Source: Kuschelorhynchus macadamiae (lineage: Eukaryota; Arthropoda; Insecta; Coleoptera; Curculionidae). Taken from it: 64,000 bases of DNA. The stretch is taken from NCBI GenBank assembly GCA_030620095.1, contig JAUTXW010000556.1, forward strand, positions 622,501 to 686,500. Direction: 5' to 3'. A program made the translations under genes and the position numbers. How positions within the stretch are numbered: the first letter of the stretch is position 1; the number at the start of each line of letters is the position of its first letter. Below are positions 45,403 to 56,443 of this stretch, one piece after another. Below the pieces are notes generated by a model that saw nothing but the letters and a program-made list of their open reading frames with translations, was not told the DNA's origin and made no database searches.

Positions 45403-45710
45403 AATGGGGAATAAAATTATTGCATCTGATTCTAGCTCTCAAGAGTTTAATGAAGTAACAGAATGTTTTTATTCAGAAAATAACAGTAATAAAAAGCAAT
45501 TGGCACCTATTACGATTGAAGAAGAGAATTATTATGCAGTATTTTATGATGAAGACTAGTTCGTGGACAGAATAATTAATAAAGCTGGTGCATTTAAGTA
45601 TAAAATAAAGTTTTTGAAACAAAAATTAGGCTCTTATATTTGACCTAAACAGGATGATATCGCCGACGTTGAACAATTTATATTTTTACAGATCACTCGA
45701 ACTAAACGGA
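45403..45710 (+). pseudogene. Transposon-associated ORF remnant (F-Y-D-E-D-x-F-V motif)
   Basis: A frame opens at 45403 (M-G-N-K-I-I-A-S-D-S-S) and reaches N-Y-Y-A-V-F-Y-D-E-D. It then meets TAG at the place where related insect proteins have W-Y-V-G-R. The same frame continues F-V-D-R-I-I-N-K-A-G-A-F and I-K-F-L-K-Q-K-L-G-S-Y-I, then a TGA where W is expected, then P-K-Q-D-D-I-A-D-V-E-Q-F-I-F. Both stops replace conserved tryptophans, a clean signature of a dead gene. Related domains occur in proteins encoded by or derived from insect transposons. The exact family is uncertain. Confidence 0.5.
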
Positions 45711-45714
45711 ACGG

Positions 45715-46010
45715 ACTCTAAATGACATTAATGGATAGGTCGTGGAGGGCCAAGAACAACGCCTCGTTCCCCTGATCTTAATCCTTTCAATTATTATTTA
45801 TAGAGGCACTTAAAAAACATAGTTTATTCCGTTGCCATTCCTGACGTGTAGATTCTTCATCAAAGAGTTGAAATGGGGTGTCGGCAAATTTGGGAGATGC
45901 CTGGTATTTTTCGACGAGTAAAAGAATCTATGAGAAAACGCATTGGAAAATGAATTGAAGCTGGTGACAACATTTTCAGCACCTTTGGCAATGTTCTTTT
46001 TGTTTTGTCA
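45715..46010 (+). pseudogene. Mariner/IS630-type transposase C-terminus
   Basis: The frame from 45733 reads W-I-G-R-G-G-P-R-T-T-P-R-S-P-D-L-N-P-F-N-Y-Y-L, stop, R-H-L-K-N-I-V-Y-S-V-A-I-P-D-V, stop, L-H-Q-R-V-E-M-G-C, and M-P-G-I-F-R-R-V-K-E-S-M-R-K-R-I-G-K. This is the conserved end of insect mariner-like transposases: S-P-D-L-N-P carries the third catalytic residue region, followed by Y-L-W-G-H-L-K, R-V-x-x-S-M-x-x-R. The N-terminal two-thirds is absent, replaced by unrelated sequence immediately upstream. Three stops. Confidence 0.75.
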
Positions 46011-47240
46011 ATTATTATTAATTAGTAATTACTTTAAGTTTGTGAATAGTACATTTATTAATGTTAGCTAATTATTAGTATTTTATTTGAAACCTCTAAA
46101 AGTCTTGTTTAACGCTTATTCGACCATTTTTTACAACCGAATCAAAAAATACTCGATAACGTATGTGTATTTCTACATTTACTGTGTAAACAATGGTTTT
46201 TACAAAATATTTAATTACGGGAAAATGACGAGAGACACAAAGAAAATGCAAGAGGGAAATTTTGTTTAAAACAGAAAATCAAATCTGAAGGAATGATCGA
46301 AAAATATTTTTACCAGTGGCGTACCACATTTTTTTTTGAAAATTGGTACGGTAATATCCGTACGCACGCAACTGATTAAACTACGAAGTCAATTTTTGTT
46401 TTCCTGTTACTAGGGTACTACCAAATTAAGCTACGGCTAAAATTTCGTTTCATTATTTTTTAGCGTTCGAAAGTTATTATACTAAAATGAATTTTTTATT
46501 AATTTTTAAAACTGTAAAATTTTTAATCCGTATTTTATCTGTTGTTAGATGTATTTATTAATTCGGCTTTATAGAAGATCAGAACTGTTTTTAATATTAG
46601 CAATTACCTATTAATTATTGGGATTTATTATTTACATAATATGTGACAACAGCAACTGCTAGAAACCAAATAGGTCGTATTCAAAAAAATTTAAAAAAAT
46701 GTTATACCTGTCCATCGTCACCTATCTTTTAAATATTTAAAAAAACATTAAAATTACATATTGCATATGCAAAATATCCAAGCGCCATCTACAATCGATA
46801 CGGATACCTAATTTGAATTTTGAAAGCAAACTATATGACGTATACTCCACCCCATACGCTCTATATATAATTATTTTACATGGTCAATTCGCCGCAGTAG
46901 ACTAGTGAACATTTTTATTAAGTAAAGTTATTTAAAGGAAATTTGGTAAAAACGATAATTTTTGTAAAAACGTAAAATATAATAGATTATTAGGTTTTTC
47001 TCCAACATTGTAATAGGGTTAATAGGCAAGGTGAAATTTTAAGATTCAGTAGAATTGTAATAGCAATAATTGCAACACTGACACAAATGTTCCGATTTGT
47101 GAATCTTTGGACATAATTAAGCAAAAGTCGAGGGAAGCGAAACATTTTTTAAACGCGCAACGTTGCCTTTAATAGAGTGATGAATATGAAGAAGTGAATA
47201 CTGAAGTGCTCATATTTTTGAATGAAAGATAGGTTTTATT
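46011..47240. other. No gene recognised; hAT-like end at 46315
   Basis: CAGTGGCGTACCACA at about 46315 resembles an hAT left end. No partner or transposase follows. The 60-codon frame at 46087-46269 shows no domain. Confidence 0.35.
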
Positions 47241-47244
47241 CCTC

Positions 47245-47455
47245 TCTCCGGTGGTATATTTATATGGAGTAGATGCAATTGACACTGCTCAAATTAAACC
47301 AAAACTTTGGCTTAGGCATTTGGATGATAATTTTATTAATTGGACAGCAAACGATCAAAGTAATTTTTTTAAATCACTTAAATAACTAAATAAAGTCTAC
47401 ACTGGAGAAAGAAGAAAATTCAGCATTGTCTTTTTTCAAAATTCTTGTTGAATGA
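47245..47455 (+). pseudogene. Penelope-like RT, catalytic palm fragment
   Basis: The plus-strand translation reads L-S-P-V-V-Y-L-Y-G-V-D-A, then I-K-P-K-L-W-L-R-H-L-D-D-N-F-I-N-W (about 47299-47350), then L-E-K-E-E-N-S-A-L-S-F-F-K-I-L-V-E. In Penelope-like elements this order is S-P-x-V-A-N-L-F-M-E, P-K-x-W-x-R-Y-V-D-D-T-F-x-I-W, then M-E-x-E-x-x-x-x-L-P-F-L-D. The catalytic D-D pair is retained but the frame is broken and both ends are missing. It meets, tail to tail, a minus-strand fragment carrying the earlier RT motifs. Confidence 0.7.
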
Positions 47456-48300
47456 TCAGCCGAATATATCAAAACTACAGTGTGCCGAAAGCCGTTCTAC
47501 AGTATCATCAGCAGTCCTGTCAGCATGGAGTTGATCTTCACTAAGCTTCGTTTCGAAAATACGTACCGCCTCTTCAATTGAAATATTCAAATACATGTTT
47601 TTCACATCAAGTCTTGCAAAATGGTGGTCTTCTAGAACTATAGAGATATTTTAAATATTACTTACAAAATGAATAAATTAATAATGTTTAGCAAAAAAAG
47701 TATTTCCTAACAGTAGTTGGATAATCTGTAGCAAGTGTTTAGACAGTTGGCTGATCGATGAGCTTCTAGAGCTTATGATTGATCGTACCATCTGGCTTTA
47801 AAGATTTTAGGTAGGCCATACAAGTGTGAGAAATTACTATGATAATCTGGATAACATGGATGATGTGTGAGTATTTTCGTCATTTTATTGTTGTTCGAAG
47901 CTTTTTAATATCTGATAAATTTTTCATTCTACGGCTGAAGTAAGCTTTTTAACATGTAGCCGATAGCTTTCCTTTTTTTATAGTTTCTGTAGAAATATGT
48001 TAAAAGGTTCACTATTGTTGCTATAATCCCTTTGTCCGCTAGTATGATCTTGATAGAGGAGTAAGTTTTTAAGTGCGGATGCCTTTTCTTTTGTAATGTT
48101 AGGTGAAATGTACTTCATTTTTGTCAAACTGGATTTTTTCCATCTAACTTCTTCCGCTACTGGCCCGTCTATGTTTGTACTTTCTACTAAGCTGATTATG
48201 TCCTGACTCCTGGACCAGCATCTTACTCGAGTTAGCTACAAAATTCATTCCCTTGCTAAGAAATTATTCTTCTCTATAAGAAGGCATCTTTGAAAAAACG
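47455..48300 (-). pseudogene. Penelope-like RT, fingers fragment (opposite strand)
   Basis: Minus-strand reading from the right gives I-K-I-I-L-A-D-K-G-I-I-A-T-I-V (about 48055-48010), then L-Y-G-L-P-K-I-F-K (47823-47794), then Q-L-S-K-H-L-L-Q-I-I-Q-L-L-L. Next are F-A-R-L-D-V-K-N-M-Y-L-N-I-S-I-E-E-A-V-R-I-F (47634-47570), S-E-D-Q-L-H-A-D-R-T-A-D-D-T-V-E-R-L, and the break. This is the Penelope-type order I-L-P-A-D-K-G-N-A-T-V-V, L-Y-G-L-P-K-I-H-K, F-D-V-x-S-L-F-T-N-V-P. Spacings of about 70 and 65 residues fit the family. Frameshifts make it dead. Confidence 0.78.
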
Positions 48301-49705
48301 GTTCAACGGTTCTTTGATTAGTCAATATTCTAATAGTTCGAATTTATCTATGGGTATGTAATTCCATGCTTTAGTTATATTTGCTGCAGATGTTTGGTGA
48401 TGATTATGTTATAGGTTAACTTATGCCTGCCGACATAGCGATCTACTTTTCCATTATCTTATAATACATAGTTCGTTAAAAAATTGAAAAAGATGTTTTG
48501 AATTAAAATATTTTCTAAAGAGAAAAAATTATGTTGGTAAATATATCTAAATCATTTTTCCTTGTGTAAATGAATGAGCCACCGGTCTCAAAAATTTAAT
48601 CAAAAATTTTAAATTTCTTTAAGGTATAGAAGAGAATGTATAAAAATATTTTGTTGCTCATAACCTTTTTAAATACGGGTACTTGAAAGGTGATTTTTTT
48701 TGATAGTATTTTGACCAATCTATTTGGTACTTAAAAAATTTAATTAAATCTTAACATATGAATTACCTATAAGAATAACGAGCAGCTACTGATTTATAAA
48801 TCCTGACGTGGAACATCACTCACTTTTCGTGTCGTTAATGCTGCAAAATATTAATTACTGTTTCAACTATGCATTTTAAAAACAATAAAGCAGAAAAACT
48901 GACAAGGTCGCCCGCGCAAAATACTAACTAATCGTGAGAAAGTTCTGCCGTACCATACTTTTTAATAGGAATTATCCAAGCAAATAAGAATGTTAAATGT
49001 AAAATTGTTCAGCGGTGCTAAACAAATGCTAATGCAATTCATATTTTACCAACTAACATGATATAGTTAAGCTGCCTCCGATAGACATGCAGGCTGGCAA
49101 GTGTAGTAATAAATTATCTTCAAAAATAAAGCAGGGCGGTGCTGTTTGGTCTTGCAAAATCCCACCAGATCATTGTTAAAAATAAAATAAATTAATTTTT
49201 ATGCTTTTGTCTTTTTACTTTGTTTACTGTGAGACCAATGTTAGGCTTCTAACGTTTTACTCTTCTTTACGGTAGATCATTATCTTTAAATTTGATATGT
49301 GTTTTTTTTAAATGGTGCAACGTCAAACGTGACGTCTCACGTACTGCTAGCTTCCCAGATGTTTCTTTACTGTGATTTCCTTTCCAAAATGTCTTGAAGA
49401 GAACCAGAATCATAAAGTTTGTACTTTAAAATAAATAATGCCGAAAATCGTCTTTTTAAAAAATTTTGTTTTTGTTTTTTCATCTGGTAATAAATGAAGA
49501 AAATTTGAAAGATTTTTACCTACTCTATGTAGATAAGTGTATGTGTGTGTAAATAAATTTGAAAACCGTAGTTTCTACATATCTTTCTGTGATGGTAGTA
49601 GATTAATCAGATTAGTTATTAAGTCCTTATATTCCACTTGTTGGATTTGCCCGGATAATCTTATACATATCATGTCCTAACACTGGACCCTGTGGTGGAA
49701 GATAG
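48301..49705. other. No further feature recognised
   Basis: AT-rich. It might hold the extreme N-terminus of the minus-strand Penelope-like element near 48300, but no motif supports this. Confidence 0.35.
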
Positions 49706-49751
49706 ATCAAAATACAAGAGTTCTAACCACACTATACCACTAGTTGTTTCG

Positions 49752-49796
49752 TTCTGGACGCGCGTTTCGCTAACCAAGTTATCATCATCAGCAGAT
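49752..49796 (-). ncRNA. Hammerhead ribozyme in the left terminal repeat
   Basis: The minus strand has the exact core CTGATGA (49791-49785), helix II GATAAC-TTG-GTTAGC with one mismatch, GAAA, a helix III made from CGCGCG with no loop, and GTC (49759-49757) as cleavage triplet. Helix I is 4 bp (TCTG/CAGA). An extra U lies between the core and helix II, as also in the right copy. The minimal helix III agrees with the Penelope-type hammerheads described in eukaryotes. Activity is inferred only. Confidence 0.7.
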
Positions 49797-49881
49797 AATA
49801 TAAGACTATTTATAGGTAAATGTGGACACACTTGGTTGCACCCGACTTAACCGTTGTTAAGTAAGACATAAGCATAAGAAA

Positions 49882-50386
49882 ATGTTAAAAGATGCCACTA
49901 CTCTTCAAGCACCTGAAGCTCCCAATAAGTTCATAGTAATCCCATATAATCCTAGATATACGAGAGGTCTAGAAAAAGTGTTTAAAAACGTAGGTTTTAG
50001 AGTAGCCTACAAAACGGAGAACAGTTTGAAAAATTTCCTTGGAAACCCTAAAGACAAAGTCGACTTGAAGGAGAGGAGTGGCATCTATGAAATTAGCTGT
50101 AATGACTGCGATCTAAAATATGTTAGGCAAATTTAAGATACGGAAGAACAGAAAACTCGAGCGTTGCCCAACATGCTTTGGAAACAATCACCAAATAGGA
50201 ATAAATAATCTTAAGTTAATTAAAAGTGTTTCTAATAATAGATTATTGGATGCATTGGAGAGTACAGAAATAGTTAAATGTGGTAAGAACGCACTAAATA
50301 AAGACAGAGGGCTTATTCCCTATAGTCCCCTCTATTGCTTACTTGATAACGGTGCAGTTGGGTGCAACCAATTTACCTATAAATAG
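49882..50386 (+). pseudogene. Penelope-like GIY-YIG endonuclease module (frameshifted)
   Basis: Frame 1 (49882-50136) reads F-I-V-I-P-Y-N-P-R-Y-T-R-G-L-E, then the conserved S-L-K-N-F-L-G-N-P-K-D-K, and E-R-S-G-I-Y-E-I-S-C-N-D-C-D-L-K-Y-V-R-Q-I. This is the G-I-Y...Y-I-G core with the Cys pair peculiar to Penelope-like elements, but Y-I-G has become Y-V-R. Frame 2 (50120-50386) continues N-N-L-K-L-I-K-S-V-S-N-N-R-L-L-D-A-L-E-S-T-E-I, with the catalytic Glu region, and L-I-P-Y-S-P-L-Y-C-L-L. A frameshift near 50125 separates them. The frame runs into the right terminal repeat. The nuclease would nick target DNA for retroposition; here it is inactive. Confidence 0.75.
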
Positions 50387-50401
50387 TCTCGGTTAGGATA
50401 A

Positions 50402-50457
50402 GTTACTTTAGTTGATGATGCTAACTTGGTTAGCGAAACGCGCGTCCAAAACGTAAC
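50402..50457 (+). ncRNA. Hammerhead ribozyme in the right terminal repeat
   Basis: Plus strand: TTGATGA (50412-50418; the first core base is U instead of C), helix II GCTAAC-TTG-GTTAGC with six perfect pairs, GAAA (50435-50438), loop-less helix III from CGCGCG, and the cleavage triplet GTC ending at 50446. Helix I pairs GTTACTTTAG with CAAAACGTAAC, nine pairs with one mismatch and one bulge. The C-to-U change at the core position that pairs with G8 should weaken or abolish cleavage. Helix I and II complementarity differ from the left copy yet are kept. Confidence 0.65.
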
Positions 50458-50493
50458 AAGTTGTTGTGTAGTATGGTTAGAACTCTTGCTTTA

Positions 50494-52435
50494 TACGTAT
50501 CATTACCTGAAAGTAAAAATTTTTTTTCCACGTATTCCATTTTCTCCATGCTGGCATTCCACTGGAAGAACTGAAATATCCAGATTTGCATCCAAACTTC
50601 TGATCCCTATATTTTCGCCGGTTAAGAGTTTTTTTTTTGGTGACTCAAGGTCTTTAACAATCCTTAATGTCTCAAACCTGTTTCTCTGATATAATCTTAC
50701 AATTACTGCTGCGGAATACAACTATATCTTCTACAGAAATTATTCTCGCGGTCGATGCATTGTTTTGGTCTTTGGAAAGGACGGAATGTTTTGCTTTGGT
50801 TAGCCACTTGGACGATAAGTTCGTTACTGTTTTCTGAAACTATTTCACTCACTTCTTATGGAAAATAGCTATTGGTAATTTTTTTATTTTTTTAATATAA
50901 TGCAGTTCCCGACTTGTTGTTCAAAACTGTCATTGGCACCACTTGATCCTACGACGAGACTTTTTTTTATTTTGGTGACTCGTATAAGGTTTTGCTACTA
51001 GTTTTACTAGATAACCAGTTTTGGCAAAATGAAATGTACTAACTAGGTTTTTAGGTTACTATTTACTCCTTAGCCATTTTCCATAAGAAGTGTGAGAGGT
51101 TCTTTTTCCAGTTCAGGGGTCTTTAAAAATTTGTCTGTACCACATTGCCATTTCTTTCAAAACTGAAGGCAGAACAATGAGGTAAGAGGTTTCTTCCGCT
51201 AGTAAAAATTGATTTCAAAAACGAAACGTCCCGCTGTTACGCTCCTGCTTCGGATGAAGCAATTGTAGCTGTCCTTCGGTGCCGCGAAATGGGTGTGCTG
51301 CACTGTTTTGAACGAGGCGTTAGTTTTGAATCTTAGAATACCAATTTGCATATCACTTGCCTGTATGTGAGTAAAGAGTCTTTATATTGTGCCGGAATGC
51401 CTCTAGTATTCGTTTCTTTGGTTCGACTAATCTCAGATGGGCCAATAAAAGATAATTTCTACATTAAAATTTAAAGAGCTGTTTTATGGACGAAATGAAA
51501 ACCACCTTGAGAGTTCACTCGAGTTTGTTGCTAATCAAATTGCAACAACATATTTCCTAATTATTTTGCCATATGTTCGTATCATATGAATATATTTGGA
51601 AATTGTTTTTTTACATTTTTCTTGAGTTTTGTTTTTCTTCTTTATGTACCCTACTACTCTGTAGCATACTTTGCATAGCCATATGTTCATTTAAATAGTT
51701 TCCTGTTTCCATCTCCTTTCAAATTACAAGTACTCATATAGTTATAATATATTTGTGACGATTAGCTCAGTTATCTTTACATTTTATTTTGGTCGTTTCT
51801 TGGATTAGGTAATATAATATTTCTCAATATTACCCCATTATTTCGGGAGGTAAATAAGCTTAAACTTAACTGACTTTTGAGTTATGGTGTTTCTTAATAT
51901 TTATCTGCATCATATAGGTTTTCGTTATTACAAAAAAGCTAAAAGAGTTGGTTTTATTACTGTTATCTGTCAAGTATTTCTGCAAAGTACGCATAGCCTT
52001 ATATGCTTTTAAAAGGTTTGCTTCATCTTGCAAATTACAACACATCTACGGGTATAACGCTTTTATCAAAATTTATAATCTGTTATATTTCTAGAACTGG
52101 AACATGAAAAATGTATCACTACATGAAATGTTTGTGCAAATGCATCTTCTAGAAATATTCCCGAGGCACCTTCAGAGATCTTTGTACCACGATACCAGAA
52201 CACTGAATTTACTGGAGTCAAGATCCCTGAAGATGTCTCCCGCAATCGAAACATTGGGGATAGTATTTCCATTTTGACATGGTCTTATACCAAGAATCAT
52301 AATTTAATCTTCAGTATACATCCATCCGTTTAGGCTTCCGGATGAGCCAAAGAAAGAGACTTGCATTTACATAGAAAACATTACCCTTCATCTGGGGCTG
52401 TCGCGTCGGAAAAAAATTATAAATTCCACTTTTTT
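50494..52435. other. No gene recognised
   Basis: AT-rich. The pair of overlapping frames near 50426-50721 and the minus frame 52066-52272 show no recognised domain. Confidence 0.35.
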
Positions 52436-52439
52436 GTTT

Positions 52440-54117
52440 TTTATTATAAAAAATAGGTAAATTTCCTTTACCCGGAACTTCCCTCATTATATTTCCTTTT
52501 ATTAGGAATAGTGAAGTGTGAACCAATCTAGTTCAGTACATAGTTATTTAGGAACACATATACTGTCTTATCAGACATTTTTATTAGACGCCATTTGGTT
52601 CCAATATATTGGATCCCTTCCAATATTTTACCAATTTCTACCTATACCACATAATTGTGCCATAATTTAAAATTATTTCAAGAAGTAGTTTTTAGATTGA
52701 CACACATCACAGTTTTATTACGCCATGTTGAATTCGCACCAGTTTATCCTTATATCATATTTAATTTTTCTCCAAAATTTACGGTCAATTGAATAAGAAG
52801 ATTTTTTAACGTAAATTTTTTTAACATGTTATTTGGCCGCCATTTTGTTCCGCCATCTTGAATTCGTAACACAACTTTACCAACTTATCTCTATCACACT
52901 TAATGCTTGCACAAAATTTGAAATTAATCTAATAAGTAGTTTTTTTCAGACTGGTTTGTTAGGCCGCCATTTTGTTTTACTATCTTAAATTTGAGGTAAA
53001 TTGGATAATTAGTTTTTATAGTAATAATTTTTTAACGTTTCACTAGGCCGCCACCTTGATCTGGCATATGGGATTTTTACCAAAATATTACTAGGTTATC
53101 CCCATATCAGCCTTAATTTTTGAATAAAATTTGTCAATCTGATGAGTAAAACTATTCAGCTATGCCACGAACTGACAGACAGACAGACAAAGCGACAGAT
53201 GGACCGGCGGAATTGATAAAACATATTTTTGGCATCTAGGGACACTAAAACGCGAAGATATGTAAAACCTGCTAGGGTGATTTTTCAGATTACAAAAATT
53301 TTATTTGAAATCATTTCAATGAGTAGTTTTTTCAGGCTAAATATTTTATTATGCCGCCATTTTGTTCCGCCATATTGAATTCGTACCAAGATTTTACCAG
53401 TTGATTCCTACATATTACTTAATTTTTCTTTAAATTGTATAATTAATTTTTAAGTAATAATTTTTGTAAGGCTTCATTAGGCCGCCATCTTGTTCCGGCG
53501 TATTGGATTTTTACCAAAAGATTACCAGGTTTTCCCCACATGAGCCTTAATTTTTTAATAAAATTTGAAGTCAATCTGATGAGTAGTTGATTCCTACATA
53601 ATATTTGATTTTTGTGCAAAATTTGAGATAAATTGGATAATTAATTTTTTTAATAACAATTTTTTTAACGTTTCGCTAGACTGCCATCTTGTTCCGGCAT
53701 ATTGGATTTTAACCGAAATATTACCAAGTCATCCCAACACGAGCCTTAATTATTCACTAAAATTTGAAATCAATCTGATAAGTGCCTCGAATTGACAGAC
53801 AGACAGATAAACCGGCGAACGGACCGACACATGAGAGGGTGATTTTTCAGATTACAAAAAATTTATTTGGCCACCATTTTATTTCGCCATCTTGAATTAG
53901 TGCCACACTCTTAAGTTCATTAAGTAGTTTGTTCAGGCTGAATTTTTAAATATTTTACTAAGCCGCCATTGTGTTCCGCCATCTTGTATTCGTACCAAAA
54001 TTTTACCAGTTAATTCTTATATAATAATAAGCACTTGCTAAGTAATTTGAAGTCAATCGGGTAGGTAGGAATGATTTTTTCACGATTACAATACTTCCCT
54101 TTTATGAGGGACGTAAA
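52440..54117 (+). repeat. CGCCATTTTG repeat family, copy 5 (longest)
   Basis: This begins with the 5' end TAAATTTCC.TTACCCGGAACTTCCCTCATTAT, followed by TTATTAGGAATAGTGAAGTGTGA. About ten monomers follow; GGCCGCCATTTTGTT-type starts lie near 52834, 52962, 53046, 53353, 53480, 53687, 53870 and 53962. Three partial copies of the GACAGACAGACA...GGGTGATTTTTCAGATTACAAAAA tail lie inside (about 53173, 53795, 53835). It ends ACAATACTTCCCTTTTATGAGGGACGTAAAAAT. Expansion by unequal exchange inside the element is likely. Confidence 0.8.
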
Positions 54118-54647
54118 AATGACACTTGTCTTACCATATATTTTCTCAGCAGAAATAATTTCTTTCAAAATAAGCATATTTTTCTTTGAACATTTTTTGA
54201 ACAAATGAAAGCGGAAGAAAATTATTGTACAACCTACACAACAATAATTAGATTTTTTGTCCAATTTATATAGTTTATACGTAAGAAAGTCATTAAACAT
54301 ATTTAACGTCGCAATAAAATTTATCTCAGCCAGTGACGCTCAAAGAAGTGATACAGTTATCTAGATTACTCTTTTATGTCTTTATAATTTAGCGAGCATA
54401 CTATTAAAAACGTAACTGTAGTTTGGAAAATAATTACGGCACCGTGTGTGAGCACACGCTTATTCAGGGATACGAGGTCGACCCTAAAATATATTAGCCA
54501 CACATCAACGTTTTTTGAAAATCAAATTAATTGCTGTTCAGTAATTATTCCTAGAACAAAAACGTTTTAAACTTAGTATTTGAAATCGAATGTCTGTGCG
54601 TCTTTCGATAACTTCGACTGTGTTTCACATGAATAAAAATTAGACTT
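54118..54647. other. No feature recognised
   Basis: AT-rich. The 96-codon minus frame at 54010-54300 overlaps the repeat end and lacks any domain. Confidence 0.4.
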
Positions 54648-54873
54648 TAACACCCGTATTCACTAAAAAGGTTTAAGAGTTAGACCAGATCTAGTTGCCA
54701 TGGTACTTAAAACTCTTAGTTCGCTAGTTACGTTTCGCTTATGTCAGTGTTATTTTGTAATTTTAACATTTATAAATATTATTAGTTCGATTGTTCAAAG
54801 TGTCATCTTAAACCTGTAACTGTCAAGTTAGACCTGGTCTAAATTTAAACCTCTTTAGTGAATACGGATGTTA
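54648..54873. mobile_element. MITE (226 bp) with CCGTATTCACTAAA inverted ends
   Basis: Left end TAACACCCGTATTCACTAAA and the reverse complement of the right end, TAACATCCGTATTCACTAAA, are nearly identical. Similarity continues inward through AGAGGTTTAA and TTAGACCAG.TCTA for about 45 bp. The interior is AT-rich and non-coding. The high identity of the ends suggests a comparatively young insertion. Superfamily not determined. Confidence 0.8.
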
Positions 54874-56440
54874 GGGTTTAAAATATGTCTTTAATCAATT
54901 CGTATCCTTCTAATCAGTAGCACTATACACTTAAAATTGTAAAAATCTCAAAAGCAATCAATAATTAAATAGGATATGATGCAATGATCGGATTTGGACC
55001 GCTTCTAATCCTGATTTATTTATTCTAATCGAACCTTAGTAAAGTTTGTTGACTATTCAAACTTTAATATTCTGTTCCATGGGCAGACCACGAAGATTGA
55101 AAGCTTAGGAAAGTAAATATTTGTAATCAGGGAAAGATCAACCATTTCCAAATCAACAGCTGGGAATACAATATAAAAGTGCGAAGTCTTGTATCTACCT
55201 GAAGATATGACATAGCTATTGAAGGACGTTAAATTTTTAAAGCAGAATCCATATAGCTTTCTAACCAGAACATATTAAAGGGCACTCTTAATGTAGATGT
55301 AATAAATTGGCCAAGGCGGAGGCAAGTTCAAATATTTTGGACCTAGACGCCCTAACTCATTCTCTTATATGTAATGTTACAAATCAGGGCTGTGCGACAT
55401 GCAGGCCGAGTGAAATGCACTAAATGTTGTTTGCCTAATGTTAGGGCTCAGTTCCTAACTTATCAACGACCAATTTAAATAGCTAAAAACTTGTATGATA
55501 GGAGTATGCTCTCTTTTTATTTATGATATTTCCCGTGAACCACCCACCCTACTATATTCAAAAAACATTTCAAAAACATGAAGGGGATATATCTTCTGCT
55601 CTACGTGGCTAGATATAATGCATGATTCAATCGCTATGATTAATGGTCGGTATAGTTAGCAGATTTATACCACACAGCCAACAGATTTTTTAAAAAAACT
55701 GTTGGTGGTAACCGTTTACGTATTTTATGAATTAACACAAGCGAATCACAAAAGTATTACCTTGATTAATGAAAGTGTGACATTTTTATATTTATAATAA
55801 GGTGTTATATTATATTCTTTTTAAATTATGTCCACAGTCCTGGTACAAATTGCTAAAGAAAACATCCACAATAAATTTAGAAACTTGTGGTATGAAACAA
55901 ATCGCTACGAGTTTGTTAGGGGTATCCTACATTAATTTCTTGACCCAGGACACAAAAAGTGTAAATCTATGTTTTGTAGCAAACATATGGATCTTATATC
56001 TTCATGTCTTAAGAGGGCCGGTACGCAAGTGCGAAGGCTGACAACCCCGAAAGAAAATTCATGCATCCTTCATTTGAAAAATGTCTAAAAAATCCATCAG
56101 TTGTGCCAGTCTCTAAAGGAAACATAGTTGTTTCTTCGGTATGTTTGCTTCCTTCGCGCAAAATCAACCGTTTGGATGGTACAGCACTGAATGTGAAATA
56201 ATTGCCTATATTTGATATACCGTTTATGTTAAATTAGCACATATCCAACGGAAGCTTTCACGACATTTGACAATTAAAACATAATGGTTCTTGGAATTAG
56301 ACATAGCCAAAATGGAATCATTTTCCGACATTGCGCCTTTGTTTGGACGAGGCATCTTCAGGGATATTTACTCAACAAGATCGCAACACTGAATGAGTTC
56401 AGAGAGCTCGTGACAAAGAACTGCAAGAGTTTTGTAATGG
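54874..56440. other. No gene recognised
   Basis: Mixed DNA. Short frames near 55280-55560 and 55802-56041 give no motif I can defend. Confidence 0.35.
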
Positions 56441-56443
56441 CTC

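Larger units (their letters stand above)
49711..50493 (+). mobile_element. Penelope-like element, 5'-truncated, framed by inverted terminal repeats
   Basis: Left repeat 49711-49853 and right repeat 50351-50493 are inverted copies about 143 bp long. They share GAGTTCTAACCA, GGACGCGCGTTTCGCTAACC, AAGTTA.CATCATCA, GACTATTTATAGGTAAAT and TTGGTTGCACCC. Between them lies only the GIY-YIG module of a Penelope-like polyprotein, with no RT. Each repeat holds a hammerhead ribozyme pointing outward. The right repeat is transcribed with the ORF. Terminal repeats in direct or inverted order are a known feature of Penelope-like retroelements. Confidence 0.75.

Noticed and set aside
47460..47580. Plus-strand V-C-R-K-P-F-Y as the Penelope V-Y-R-K-P motif
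   Set aside because: The same bases read on the minus strand as a much longer and better Penelope RT segment, so the short plus-strand match is probably chance.
51750..51800. tRNA-like A box (GATTAGCTCAGTT)
   Set aside because: No B box at the proper distance and no cloverleaf can be drawn.
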